Source of the DNA: an uncultured Clostridiaceae bacterium
Lineage (GTDB): Bacteria; Bacillota; Clostridia; TANB77; CAG-508
NCBI GenBank assembly: GCA_946998225.1
Contig: CAMPYH010000003.1
Span: 62,001-126,000 of the forward strand
Length of the DNA stretch: 64,000 nt
Direction of reading: 5' to 3'
Below are positions 48,225-58,354 of the stretch, in pieces; within the stretch, counting starts at the first letter, position 1; each line of letters opens with the position of its first letter. The position numbers were made by a program, and so were the translations under genes. The notes beneath the pieces are model-generated. The model made no database searches. It saw only the letters and a list, made by a program, of their open reading frames with translations, and was not told the origin of the DNA.

Positions 48225-50501
48225 TTATTTTTTATTTTTTTCTTTATTTTTATCTTTTTTATCTACTTTTTCTTTTTTCTCTTTAACTTCTTTTTCTTCT
48301 TTTTGTTGATTTTCTTTTATTCTTTTTAGATTATCATAAAGCATATGTTTATATAGTTCTGTAACTTTATTTTCTTCCAGTTTTTCTTCTTTTTCTTTTT
48401 CTATTTCATCAGTTACATATTCTATTTTGTTTTTTGTATTCTCATCTTCTAAAGAATCTAATTTTTGTTTTTCTTCATCTACTATTTTTCTACCTGCATT
48501 TTCGCTTATATATCCATAACCTTTATAATTTGCATAAAACTCGCCTACTTTTTTTAATGATTCTTCTTTGTTTTTCATTTCTTCTTTATTTTTTTCTTTT
48601 TTATCTAACATATTATCACCTACTTTCGGCACTCTTCTATTTCTTATTATTTTTTCTTCTTTTGCTTCTTTATTATCTTCTGGTTTTTCTTCTTCTTTTT
48701 TATTTAATTCTTCTGTATCCTTTTTTATTCTATCTAACATTAAAATTACTTGTTCTTTGGCTTTATTTATTTTTTCTTGTTCTTCTTCCAAATTTTCTAT
48801 TTCTTCTTTTATTTCTATATTTTGTTTTTCTTTATCTTGTTCTTTTACCTTTTCTTTCTTCTTGTTCACATCATCTATATGTTCCATTTTTGTATTTAAG
48901 ATTTCTTCAAATATATCTTTTTCTTTTTGATCACTTTCGCTTTCTTTTCCGCCATCTTTCAAGAATAATATATTTCTTCTTTTTTCATTTATTTTCTTTT
49001 CAAGTTCTAAAATATATTTATCTGGTTTAAGTTCTAATTTATTTTCATTATAGCTTTCTTCAATATTTTTAATTCTTTGATCTTCAGATATATCATATGG
49101 TTTATATGTTCGTTTAAATATTGGAATATATCTTGTTCTTTGAACCTCATCATGTTTTCCAGAGCTATGTGCTGTATCTAAATTTAAGAATTTATCTTCT
49201 TCTATATATTTGTCTACTATTTTTTCAATATTTTCTATTTTTTCATTTATGTTTTTTGTGTTTTCTCTTTTCATCTTATTTAATGTTACTTTATCTACAT
49301 TAAATTTTTCAGCAAGCATTTCATCAACTAAATTTTCAGTATTTTCTTTTCTTGTGTTATTTGCAATTATCCCTATTAAATTTGCAGTATTTTCAAGATT
49401 TGCTATAACCTTAAGGACTCTTGGTTCTAGACTATCTAATCCTATATTATTCTTATCTGTTAAATTAACAGAGACAATTGTTTCTTCTTTTATATCATCA
49501 AAGATCTCTTCTTCATTAAGTCTTGCCATTAAATCATTATTAAGGCTTAATGCATTGTTTAAATATGCTACCGCTTTTTCTTTTCTACCATATGTTTTAG
49601 CTATTTTAGCAAGTTCAAAATATGATGATGCTTCTAAAGAAGGATGTTCTAATGTTTTAGTAAACATTTCTTCTGCTTCTTTTAGATTTCCAAAAATATA
49701 GTTTAGCTGTGCTAAATTATATATACAGATATAATTGTTTGGACTAAGCTCTAACGCTCTTTTAAATGTTATCTCTGCCTTATCTAATGATGTAAGCTCC
49801 ACATATTCTGCCGCTAAATTATATGTAAGTTCATATGATTCTGGATTATTTTTAACACCTAATTCATAAACAGCTGCTGCTTCTTTATGTTTTTCAGAGT
49901 TTGCTAGTATATCTGCTAAAAGCTCATATGCTTCTACATAATCTTCTTTAATTTCTATTAAATGTCTTAACAATTCTTCTGCTTCTGTTGTTTTATCTAA
50001 AGAATCTAAAAGTGTTGTTATTGCATAAAGAGATTTATAATCTTTTCTATTAAGTTCTATGACTTTTACATATTCCTCAATAGCTCTTCTCATTCCACCT
50101 TCTTCTTTATATATCTCAGCAAGTTCTCTTCTTGCAAGATAACTATTTGGATTTTCCTCTAGATATTTATTTAATATATTTTTTGCTTTTTTTCTTTTAT
50201 CTGTTCCAATATATGTATTAGCTAAAAATATTGTTAAATATTCTTCTATATCTTTTCCAATTATTCTAGTTATAAAATCTATCATAGGTATAAGCAAAGT
50301 GAAAACCAATAATATATATTTAAATACCATTAAATTAAGTATGTTAAAACTATCTAGGCCTATTAATATTGCTGCAAAAAGTCCTAAAGCAAACACTTTA
50401 GCCTTGTGTCTACTTGGTTTCATTATTAAATGTACCAAATAAATACAAAGCGAAATTACGGATATATATGTAATTATATTTATATTACTCAAAATATTCA
50501 T
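48225..50501 (-). CDS. membrane-anchored TPR protein with long charged tail
   Basis: 758 aa. Two to three N-terminal TM helices (~10-80), then at least six TPR units (~105-340, for example SYLARRELAEIYKEEG, AYELLADILANSEKHKEAA, CIYNLAQLNYIFGNLKEAE). From ~340 the protein is Glu/Lys-rich and coiled-coil-like to the end. The tail gives long antisense open frames that are not genes. Probably a scaffold at the membrane; partner unknown. Ten bp before the ychF stop side, same strand. Confidence 0.75.
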   Translation of the reverse strand: MNILSNINIITYISVISLCIYLVHLIMKPSRHKAKVFALGLFAAILIGLDSFNILNLMVFKYILLVFTLLIPMIDFITRIIGKDIEEYLTIFLANTYIGTDKRKKAKNILNKYLEENPNSYLARRELAEIYKEEGGMRRAIEEYVKVIELNRKDYKSLYAITTLLDSLDKTTEAEELLRHLIEIKEDYVEAYELLADILANSEKHKEAAAVYELGVKNNPESYELTYNLAAEYVELTSLDKAEITFKRALELSPNNYICIYNLAQLNYIFGNLKEAEEMFTKTLEHPSLEASSYFELAKIAKTYGRKEKAVAYLNNALSLNNDLMARLNEEEIFDDIKEETIVSVNLTDKNNIGLDSLEPRVLKVIANLENTANLIGIIANNTRKENTENLVDEMLAEKFNVDKVTLNKMKRENTKNINEKIENIEKIVDKYIEEDKFLNLDTAHSSGKHDEVQRTRYIPIFKRTYKPYDISEDQRIKNIEESYNENKLELKPDKYILELEKKINEKRRNILFLKDGGKESESDQKEKDIFEEILNTKMEHIDDVNKKKEKVKEQDKEKQNIEIKEEIENLEEEQEKINKAKEQVILMLDRIKKDTEELNKKEEEKPEDNKEAKEEKIIRNRRVPKVGDNMLDKKEKNKEEMKNKEESLKKVGEFYANYKGYGYISENAGRKIVDEEKQKLDSLEDENTKNKIEYVTDEIEKEKEEKLEENKVTELYKHMLYDNLKRIKENQQKEEKEVKEKKEKVDKKDKNKEKNKK

Positions 50502-50509
50502 ATCTAAAT

Positions 50510-51607
50510 TTAAACATTAAATCTAAATAATGCTATATCTCCTTCCTGCATAATATATTCTTTTCCTTCTAATCTTACTTTACCTTTTTCTTTTGCTTTA
50601 AGCATACTACCTTCTTTTACTAGATCATCATATGAAACAATTTCAGCTCTTATAAATCCTCTTTCTAAATCTGAATGGATTTTACCTGCTGCCTCTGGAG
50701 CTTTAGTTCCTTTTTTTATTGTCCATGCTCTTATTTCTTGTTCTCCTGCTGTTAAATATGACATAAGTCCTAAAAGATCATAGCTTGCCTTTATTAATTT
50801 ATCTAATCCTGATATGTTCATTCCTAATGCATCTAAAAATTCTTGTTTTTCTGTACCTTCAAGTTCAGATATTTCTTCTTCTAATTTTATACATAAAGGA
50901 ATTATCTTTGCATCCTTTTCCTTTTCTAGTATATGCTTTTTAAAATCATTATACAAAGTATTTGATTCTGGATTTTGTATATCTTCTTCCTTAATATTTG
51001 CAACATATATTGCTGGTTTCATTGTTAAAAGATCTAATCCTTTAATTATTTCTTTTTCATCTTCACTTAAATCTATTTCTCTTGCAGATTTTTCTTCTTC
51101 AAGTTCTACTTTTACTTTTTCTAAAACTTCTTTTTCTTGTACATATTTTTTATCTGCTTTAGCTTGTTTTATAACTCTTTGAAGTCTTCTTTCTATTTGA
51201 TCTATATCTGAGAATATTAACTCAAGTTCTATTGTCTCAATATCTCTTATTGGATTTATATTTCCATCAACATGTACTACATTTCCATCTTCAAAACATC
51301 TTACAACATGGATTATACTATTAGCTTCTCTAATGTTTGAAAGAAACATATTACCTAATCCTTCACCTTTACTTGCTCCTTTAACAAGTCCTGCGATGTC
51401 TACAAATTCAATTGTTGCTGGGATTACTTTTTTTGAATTATATATTTTTTTAAGAACATCTAATCTTTCATCTGGTACAACTGCAATACCTGTATTAGGT
51501 TCAATTGTTGTAAACGGATAATTTGCACTTTCTGCTCCTGCTTTAGTTATGCTATTAAAAAGTGTAGATTTTCCTACATTTGGAAGTCCTACTATTCCAA
51601 TTTTCAT
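50510..51607 (-). CDS. ychF: ribosome-binding ATPase/GTPase YchF
   Basis: 365 aa. GLPNVGKSTLFNSIT P-loop, TIEPNTGIAVVPDERL, DIAGLVKGASKGEGLGN and the C-terminal TGS-like domain (RAWTIKKGTKAPEAAGKIHSD). YchF is an Obg-family ATPase involved in translation. Standard length. Confidence 0.97.
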   Translation of the reverse strand: MKIGIVGLPNVGKSTLFNSITKAGAESANYPFTTIEPNTGIAVVPDERLDVLKKIYNSKKVIPATIEFVDIAGLVKGASKGEGLGNMFLSNIREANSIIHVVRCFEDGNVVHVDGNINPIRDIETIELELIFSDIDQIERRLQRVIKQAKADKKYVQEKEVLEKVKVELEEEKSAREIDLSEDEKEIIKGLDLLTMKPAIYVANIKEEDIQNPESNTLYNDFKKHILEKEKDAKIIPLCIKLEEEISELEGTEKQEFLDALGMNISGLDKLIKASYDLLGLMSYLTAGEQEIRAWTIKKGTKAPEAAGKIHSDLERGFIRAEIVSYDDLVKEGSMLKAKEKGKVRLEGKEYIMQEGDIALFRFNV

Positions 51608-51703
51608 TTACTGCTCCTTATTTTTTTAGTAATTTTATTATATCTTGTTTTTAGAAATTTTAAAAGTCCTGGAGCATTTTTAAAGATCTATAATTTAATA
51701 AAA

Positions 51704-51733
51704 AAATATGCACTAAAAATTTAGTACATATTT
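51704..51733 (-). terminator. terminator after the MgtC-family gene
   Basis: A 13-bp stem with one wobble (51704-51716 with 51721-51733), then U-run on the minus strand, 4 nt beyond the stop. Confidence 0.75.
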
Positions 51734-51737
51734 CTTA

Positions 51738-52409
51738 TTAATCTTTTAAAACACTTACATATTTTATTCCTGGAATACTAGATAATGTTTCCTCTAATTT
51801 TTTAATTGGCATTCCATAATTTAATCCAATACTTACTTTAATATGTGTTTCATTTTCTTCTACCTCAACTGGTGTAGTTACATCTACCATATCTAAAATT
51901 TCACAATTAGATTTATGGAAAAATTCCATAAGATCAAGTTTTGAAAGTGGACTCTTTAATTTTACGAAAACAACTGCTGTAGGTGCATATTTTGAAACTC
52001 TTTTATCTATTATTTCAACAATTGTAAATGTTAAAAACCAGCCCATCATTCCAAAAAGTGTAGCCCAATAAAGTCCAGCTCCTGCCACTATTCCAATTAT
52101 TGATGAAAGCCAAAGTGTTGCTGCAGTAGTAAGTCCTACAACTTTTTGATTACTAGTAACGATTATTGCTCCTGCTCCTAAAAAACCAATTCCTGCTACA
52201 ACTTGTGCTGCAATTCTTATTAGATCAAAACCTCCACCTAATTTTTCGTAAAAACCTTCACCCACAATTACTGCAAGTGCTGCTCCCAAAGAAACAAGTG
52301 CATGTGTTTTTGCTCCTGCATTTCTGCCTTTTTTCGCTCTATCAAATCCTATTAGTATTCCGCATAATGTCGCTACTAATACTCTTAATGCTATATCTTC
52401 TATCCTCAT
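51738..52409 (-). CDS. MgtC/SapB-family membrane protein
   Basis: 223 aa. Four to five TM helices; GFDRAKKGRNAGAKTHALVSLGAA and GIGFLGAGAIIV match MgtC signature regions. C-terminal soluble ACT-like domain (~145-223). The family is linked with magnesium homeostasis; in Firmicutes the role is less clear. 11 bp after pyk, so in one operon with pyk and ruvC. Confidence 0.9.
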   Translation of the reverse strand: MRIEDIALRVLVATLCGILIGFDRAKKGRNAGAKTHALVSLGAALAVIVGEGFYEKLGGGFDLIRIAAQVVAGIGFLGAGAIIVTSNQKVVGLTTAATLWLSSIIGIVAGAGLYWATLFGMMGWFLTFTIVEIIDKRVSKYAPTAVVFVKLKSPLSKLDLMEFFHKSNCEILDMVDVTTPVEVEENETHIKVSIGLNYGMPIKKLEETLSSIPGIKYVSVLKD

Positions 52410-52420
52410 TCATTCTCCTC

Positions 52421-53854
52421 TTAAAATATTGCTATTCCGCCAACTCGCTTACTATCTTTAGCAGATTCTATAAAAGTTGTTCCACCTGTTATATATATTA
52501 AATCTCCTTTTTCTATAATCTCAAGTTTAATTAAAGCGTCAATTGCTTCATTTATCATTTTATCTATATCTTTTGAACTTTTTATATATATTGGGAAAAC
52601 ATTCCATATTAAAGATAATTGATTATATGTTTTAATATTTCCTGTTACTGTAAAAATTGGTATATCTGGTGCAAGTGATGAAAGATGTCTTATTGTATTT
52701 CCACTATTTGTATATGCAATTATTGCATTTGCACCAATTTTCTTTACTGAGTTTATTGCTATATATGCATCTTTTTCATCAATTGTTTTATACTCTCTAT
52801 TTTCTAATTTAACTCTATTTGCATATTTAACATTTTGTTCTACACTTCTTGCAATTTTTGACATTGTCTCTACACATCTTACAGGATATTTTCCAACAGC
52901 AGATTCTCCTGAAAGCATTATTGCACTTGCTCTATCATATACTGCATTTGCAACATCTGATGTTTCAGCTCTTGTAGGAAGTGGATTGTTTATCATACTT
53001 TCAAGCATTTGTGTTGCAATTATTACAGGTTTTCCTGCTTCATTACAATATCTTATAATATTTTTTTGGTATATTGGAACAATTTCCATTGGTACTTCAA
53101 CAGATAAATCTCCTCTTGCAACCATTATTCCATCAGATAATTCAATTATTTCTTTAATATTATCTAAGCCTTGTTGATTTTCAATTTTTGAAATTATCTT
53201 TATATCTTTTCCGCCATTTTTATCTAGTTCATTTCTTATTGCCATTACATCATCTTTAGATCTAACAAATGATCCAGCTACAAAATCAAAACCTGCACGA
53301 ACTGCATATTCTAGATCTTTGTAATCTTTTTCTTTTAATGCTGGAATATTTAAAATTGTTTTTGGAGCATTAAGTCCTTTTTTCTCTTTAACCATTCCTC
53401 CATTAATTACTGTTGCATGAACAGTTGTGCCTTCTACCTTATCTACTCTAAGTTCAACTAAGCCATCATCTATTAAAAGTTTATGTCCTGGTTTTACATC
53501 TTTATAAAAGTTTTCATATGTAATAGAATATACATCCTTTGTACAAGGAACTTTATCTGGAATAAAAGATACTTTGTCTCCAGATTTTAGTAAAACTCCA
53601 TCTTTAATTTCTTCTTCAAATACACCAAGTCTAATTTCAGGTCCTTGCATATCCATTAAAAGTCCTGCTGCAACACCTAATTTATCTCTTGTCTTTTTAA
53701 AGTTTTCTACTATATCATTTAAAGTTTCTTCACTTCCATGTGAAAAATTAAGTCTTGCTATATTCATTCCAGCTTTTAACATTTCTTCTAATTTATCTTT
53801 ACTTGCTGGTCCTATTGTGCAAATTATATTAGTTTTCTTAAATACGTCTTTCAT
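52421..53854 (-). CDS. pyk: pyruvate kinase
   Basis: 477 aa. ICTIGPASKD start, ARLNFSHG, MDMQGPEIRLG, ISKIENQQGLDNI, MVARGDLSVE and ATQMLESM motifs; C-terminal allosteric domain present, no extra PEP-utiliser domain. Makes pyruvate and ATP in glycolysis. Confidence 0.97.
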   Translation of the reverse strand: MKDVFKKTNIICTIGPASKDKLEEMLKAGMNIARLNFSHGSEETLNDIVENFKKTRDKLGVAAGLLMDMQGPEIRLGVFEEEIKDGVLLKSGDKVSFIPDKVPCTKDVYSITYENFYKDVKPGHKLLIDDGLVELRVDKVEGTTVHATVINGGMVKEKKGLNAPKTILNIPALKEKDYKDLEYAVRAGFDFVAGSFVRSKDDVMAIRNELDKNGGKDIKIISKIENQQGLDNIKEIIELSDGIMVARGDLSVEVPMEIVPIYQKNIIRYCNEAGKPVIIATQMLESMINNPLPTRAETSDVANAVYDRASAIMLSGESAVGKYPVRCVETMSKIARSVEQNVKYANRVKLENREYKTIDEKDAYIAINSVKKIGANAIIAYTNSGNTIRHLSSLAPDIPIFTVTGNIKTYNQLSLIWNVFPIYIKSSKDIDKMINEAIDALIKLEIIEKGDLIYITGGTTFIESAKDSKRVGGIAIF

Positions 53855-53875
53855 TTTATCCTCTTTTCTTTAGTG

Positions 53876-54388
53876 TTATTTATCTATATCATATCCCATT
53901 TTTTTAAGTTTAGAATTAATCAAATGTGAATGTCCATGACAAATTGCAAGTGCCATACTATCTGTAACATCATCTAGTTTTGGTATTTGATTAATATTTA
54001 ATATATTTTTAACCATATACTGTACCTGCTGTTTTGTAGCTCTTCCATATCCACACACAGATTGTTTTACTTGAAGTGGTGTGTATTCAGCAATATCCAG
54101 ATTATATAATCTTCCCATTGTTACTATAACACCTCTTGCTTGTGCAACTTTTATAGCTGTTGTGGTATTTGTATTAAAAAACAGCTCTTCAATTGCCATA
54201 ATTTCTGGCTTATTTTCTTTAATTATATTTTCTAAATCTTTTGCAATTTCAACTAATCTATCTGGAAAATATGTATCTTTATCTGTTGTTATTGCTCCCG
54301 CTTTTTTTAAATAAAATTTTCCGTTTATATAATCTATTATTGAATATCCAGTAATTGCATAACCTGGATCTATACCTAGTATTCTAAT
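53876..54388 (-). CDS. ruvC: Holliday-junction resolvase RuvC, ATT start codon
   Basis: 170 aa if read from ATT at 54388, which is standard RuvC length. RILGIDPGYAITGY carries the first catalytic Asp, MAIEELFF the Glu (~residue 66), DDVTDSMALAICHGH the last Asps. AGGAG ends 6 nt before ATT, an in-frame TAG lies just upstream at 54398-54400, and no ATG, GTG or TTG exists before the conserved N-terminus. The first ATG (54199) would delete the catalytic Asp. Acts with RuvAB on recombination intermediates. Between pyk and the debranching enzyme gene. Confidence 0.88.
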   Translation of the reverse strand: MRILGIDPGYAITGYSIIDYINGKFYLKKAGAITTDKDTYFPDRLVEIAKDLENIIKENKPEIMAIEELFFNTNTTTAIKVAQARGVIVTMGRLYNLDIAEYTPLQVKQSVCGYGRATKQQVQYMVKNILNINQIPKLDDVTDSMALAICHGHSHLINSKLKKMGYDIDK

Positions 54389-54404
54389 TATTATCTCCTA
54401 TTAT

Positions 54405-56453
54405 TTATTTTGATACAATTTTAATTATTGCACTCACACTCCAAGCTTGTGATACAGCACCTTTTCCGTCATATGGAAATGTTGAATCATTAATTTCATT
54501 AATTGTCATAACACAAGGTTTTTGGTATAGATTTTGCATATATGTTTTTATTGTATCATCTAAAAATTCTTCATATTTTTCGATATCTTCTTTATTTTTT
54601 GTTGCTTCAGCTCTTTTTCTTACAGCTTCATAATATAACTCCAACAGCCATACCCATGAAACGCCTTGATGGTAACTCATGTCTCTTTTAAAAGCATTTC
54701 CAGAATATTCATCAATATAATATTTCGGACCTTTTTCAAGACTTTTAAGCCCAAATCTATTTCTAAGTCTTCTATCTACAATATCTATAATCTCTTTTGC
54801 AAGATCAGATTTAGGATCAACTATTTCATAATGTGTCCACATGCTAAAAAGCTGATTTGGTCTTACTACATCGTCATCTATTAAATCTTTTAGTCCTTTA
54901 CCTTTGTATTTAGATTTAAATTTTAAAAGAAAATTATTTCTTGTTTTATTAGCTTTTTCTCTTAATCTTTTGCTTTCATTTTTTTTACCATATTTTTCCT
55001 CAAACTCAGCAAGGATCATTAATGCATTATACCAAAGTGCATTCATTTCTACAGCTTTTCCATTTCTTGGTGTCACTGCAATTTTATCCACTTTTGCATC
55101 CATCCATGTGTTTTGAGTATATTCTCTACCTGTATTTAAAAGTCCATCTTCATCTTCATAAATATTGTTATCATCATAATCTGTTCCTATTTCATAAAGC
55201 TTTACTATTTCACGTGCAATATCTAATTTTTCTTTTATATATTTTTCATCATTTGTATAATTTAAAAATGTTTTTAAAGCATTTATATAAAGAAGTGAAG
55301 CATCTGCTGAATTATATAATGGCTCTTTAGTAAATTCATCATAACTATTTGGAATAAGTCCCCATCTTAAATCTTCAGATAATTTATCTAAAACCATTTT
55401 GGCATCATCATATCTTTTAGTTTTAAGAAGAAGTCCTTCCATACTAATTAATGTATCTCTTCCCCAATCTGCAAACCATGGATATCCTGCAATGATACTT
55501 TTTTTGTCTCCTCTGTCTACTACAAAATAGTCTGCAGCAAGAACTAAATCATCTAAAAATCTTTTTGATTCTTTATTTTCTTTAACATTTTTAGTTTCTT
55601 TTAATTTTAGATTAGCTTTTTTAATTAATTCTTTTTTTCGTTTTTCTTCATCAGAAAATGCTTTTTCTATATCTTTAGTTTGTAAATCTTCGTCTTCAAG
55701 TGATGCATAAATATATATTGTTTTTGTTGTATTAGGATCCACCTTAATATTAAACTTTCCAGGCATAAGATTATCTTCTTTATATTCAAATCCTCTTTCT
55801 TTTTCTCTGAAATAGCTTATGTCTTTATATTTATGGTTTAAGCTAATATATTCTGAATCAAATACTTTCATATATAATTCTACACTTCTTGGCTTTTTTT
55901 CATTAAAATAATTATTAGTATTTGTTATATTAAATTTCACTTTGTCTTTTTCTAATTTCATTTGACTTAAATCCAAATTAGAATTAACACCATGAAAATT
56001 TCTGTAATTTAAAAGTGGTAAAAAATCCATATATATTTCATCACTTTTAGCTTCAATGGTATATTTAAGTACTACGGCATTTTTGCCTCTTACCATTTGC
56101 AGTTTTTTAGTTATAAATATTTCATCATTTTTTGTATTTAATTTATATATAAATTCCGGACAAAAATCATATTTAAAGCTATATAAGTTTTTATAACCGG
56201 GTGAAATATAATCTTCATTCATTACTGTATAAAGTTTAAATTCTTCACCATTTATATAAACATCTTCTAAAATATTAGATAAGATTACATTTCTATCTAG
56301 TGGTTCATTTTGACTTGCAACTAAAAGCCCATGGTAACTTCTAGTATTTGTACCAGAAACTGTTTGCATTGCATAACTTCCTTTTCCGTTTGCAATCATC
56401 CACTCTTTATCCATACAATCTCTAATTCTTAAATTAACTTTAAATATTTCCAT
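54405..56453 (-). CDS. glycogen-debranching-type amylo-1,6-glucosidase (GH133-like)
   Basis: 682 aa. N-terminal domain NGKGSYAMQTVSGTNTRSYHGLL and a C-terminal six-hairpin catalytic domain with PWFADWGRDTLISMEG and GKAVEMNALWYNAL. This is the archaeal/bacterial type debranching enzyme family. It would trim alpha-1,6 branches in glycogen. Together with the GT4 enzyme it points to glycogen metabolism. Sixteen bp before ruvC. Confidence 0.9.
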   Translation of the reverse strand: MEIFKVNLRIRDCMDKEWMIANGKGSYAMQTVSGTNTRSYHGLLVASQNEPLDRNVILSNILEDVYINGEEFKLYTVMNEDYISPGYKNLYSFKYDFCPEFIYKLNTKNDEIFITKKLQMVRGKNAVVLKYTIEAKSDEIYMDFLPLLNYRNFHGVNSNLDLSQMKLEKDKVKFNITNTNNYFNEKKPRSVELYMKVFDSEYISLNHKYKDISYFREKERGFEYKEDNLMPGKFNIKVDPNTTKTIYIYASLEDEDLQTKDIEKAFSDEEKRKKELIKKANLKLKETKNVKENKESKRFLDDLVLAADYFVVDRGDKKSIIAGYPWFADWGRDTLISMEGLLLKTKRYDDAKMVLDKLSEDLRWGLIPNSYDEFTKEPLYNSADASLLYINALKTFLNYTNDEKYIKEKLDIAREIVKLYEIGTDYDDNNIYEDEDGLLNTGREYTQNTWMDAKVDKIAVTPRNGKAVEMNALWYNALMILAEFEEKYGKKNESKRLREKANKTRNNFLLKFKSKYKGKGLKDLIDDDVVRPNQLFSMWTHYEIVDPKSDLAKEIIDIVDRRLRNRFGLKSLEKGPKYYIDEYSGNAFKRDMSYHQGVSWVWLLELYYEAVRKRAEATKNKEDIEKYEEFLDDTIKTYMQNLYQKPCVMTINEINDSTFPYDGKGAVSQAWSVSAIIKIVSK

Positions 56454-56458
56454 GTTTT

Positions 56459-58354
56459 TTATTCCTCTTCATGTTTTTTCTTTAGTCTATATTTTTCAAG
56501 TTCTGCTAATTGTTTTCTTAATCTGTCAGCATTAGACATTTTAGCTTCTTCCATTTTTTCTTCATTGCTTACACTTTTTGCTGACTCTTTACTGATTTTT
56601 TCTTTTGCTTCTTCATATTTTTTAATTTCTTCATCTAGCTTTATATTATCTATTTTAGATTTAATTTTGTTTAATTCTTTTTCTACTTCTTTTTTGTCTA
56701 TTTTGCTTGTTTCTTCTAAAAGATTTTCTTTAGATTTTTCTAGAATATTTTTCGCTCTTTCTTTTATTAATATTTCTTTTTCTTCTTTTCCTAATTCATC
56801 TTGTTCTTCATTTGAAATTTCTTCTAGTTCTCTTCTTTTTTGATCATCTTTTAAATTTTCAACTCTATCTTTATATTTTTTACTATAAACAGATTGTCCC
56901 TTATTATTTTCTTTTTCTCTTATTTTTTTAGCGATTTCAGAATCTGAAAGTCCTTTTTTCCTTGCTTTGTTTATAGCTTTTTGTTTTTGTTTTTCTTTCT
57001 TTCTTTGTCCTTTTAAAACAGTATCTATTAATATTTTCTTAATATTATCTTTTCTTAAACTTGTATCTTGGTATCTTAAATCTGACATTAAAATTTCCAT
57101 AAGATGTGTTGCAATTGCTGATCCATCGTGTCTTATTCTTCCTTTATCGTCTATTGTAGAAACATCTTTTTGAATTAATTTTATTCCTAGTTTTTTAACT
57201 TCATCTTCATCTACATATACCAAATCTTCACCATCTTTGTGGTATGCTCTTAAATATTCAGGAACTATTTCTCCTGTATCTGCAATAACATAATCAAAGA
57301 TTTTTCCAGCTGAATGATCAAATACAGCTTTAATATGTTCAGATAAAGTATATCCATCTGTTTGTCCTTTATCTGTCATGATGTTTGATACATATACTTT
57401 TATAGCTTCAGATTCTTTTATTGTTTGTGAAATATGTTTTACAAGTAAATTTGGAATAACATTTGTATATAGGTTTCCTGGACCTATTACAATTAAATCT
57501 GCTTCCTCAATTGCTGTAAGTGCAGATGGTGTAACTCTTGCATTTGTAGGATTTAAATATATTCTTTTAATAGCTTCTAGTTTTTTTGTAACCGCTAGTG
57601 GTATTTGTTCTTTTGTTTCAACAGTGCTGCCATCTGTAAGTTCTGCACAAACTTTTATTTCATCTGAAGAACATGGTATAACATCACCTACAATATTTAA
57701 TACACTACCTGCTTTTTTAATAGAAAGTGGAATATTTCCATAACTTTCTTGCATCGCAAGTAAGAATATATCTCCAAAATTTAAACCTTCAAGTTTTTTT
57801 GAACTAAAATTTAAATCCATCAATTTTTTCATAGAACCTTTATCATCTGAAAGAGCAATTAACGACTCTTTTATATCTGAATATGGTAAAGTATTTAATG
57901 CTTTTCTAGACAGATCTTCATGGTAATCTGAAAGTGTAACTATTGCTGTAATATTATTAGTATATTTTTTTAATCCAGATATTATTGTATTTAAACCACT
58001 TCCACCACTAATTACAACAACCTTTGGTCCATCATCAAATATATTTGTATTATATATTAAAGATTTTATATCCACTTTTCCTTTGTCTATATTTTTATGA
58101 TTACTACTACTTTCAACAAATATTTCAAGTGTTCTTTTTTGGATATTTATAACTGAATAAACTATGGCAACAAAACCCACAACAAAAAATATTACCATCC
58201 AAACAACAGTACTAATTTCTGGTGTGTTTTCCACAATTATTGTACTTAATGAGTATACAAGTAGTGCTACTCCAAGTATTATACAAAGTATCCATCTTTT
58301 AAGCCCTAGACCAGGCTTTAACCATTCTTTTAAAGAATTCATTTTACTCTCCAT
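56459..58354 (-). CDS. YvcK/CofD-like protein with TM anchor, motif-altered
   Basis: 631 aa, much longer than B. subtilis YvcK (~317). Two N-terminal TM helices (~18-36, 48-68), the YvcK domain (~110-430) and a coiled-coil, Lys/Glu-rich extension. It opens VVVISGGSGLNTIISGLKKYTNNITAIVTLSD and contains IVIGPGNLYTNVIPNLLV and TDKGQTDGYTLSEH, all YvcK-like. The diagnostic DDGGSSGRLR is replaced by SDYHEDLSRK, so sugar-nucleotide binding may be changed. YvcK is needed for growth on gluconeogenic carbon and for cell shape. Overlaps murB by 11 bp. Confidence 0.8.
   Translation of the reverse strand: MESKMNSLKEWLKPGLGLKRWILCIILGVALLVYSLSTIIVENTPEISTVVWMVIFFVVGFVAIVYSVINIQKRTLEIFVESSSNHKNIDKGKVDIKSLIYNTNIFDDGPKVVVISGGSGLNTIISGLKKYTNNITAIVTLSDYHEDLSRKALNTLPYSDIKESLIALSDDKGSMKKLMDLNFSSKKLEGLNFGDIFLLAMQESYGNIPLSIKKAGSVLNIVGDVIPCSSDEIKVCAELTDGSTVETKEQIPLAVTKKLEAIKRIYLNPTNARVTPSALTAIEEADLIVIGPGNLYTNVIPNLLVKHISQTIKESEAIKVYVSNIMTDKGQTDGYTLSEHIKAVFDHSAGKIFDYVIADTGEIVPEYLRAYHKDGEDLVYVDEDEVKKLGIKLIQKDVSTIDDKGRIRHDGSAIATHLMEILMSDLRYQDTSLRKDNIKKILIDTVLKGQRKKEKQKQKAINKARKKGLSDSEIAKKIREKENNKGQSVYSKKYKDRVENLKDDQKRRELEEISNEEQDELGKEEKEILIKERAKNILEKSKENLLEETSKIDKKEVEKELNKIKSKIDNIKLDEEIKKYEEAKEKISKESAKSVSNEEKMEEAKMSNADRLRKQLAELEKYRLKKKHEEE

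Noticed and set aside
48434..49701. Long plus-strand open frames opposite the TPR protein
   Set aside because: They are Phe/Leu/Ser-rich mirror images of the Glu/Lys-rich tail, not proteins.
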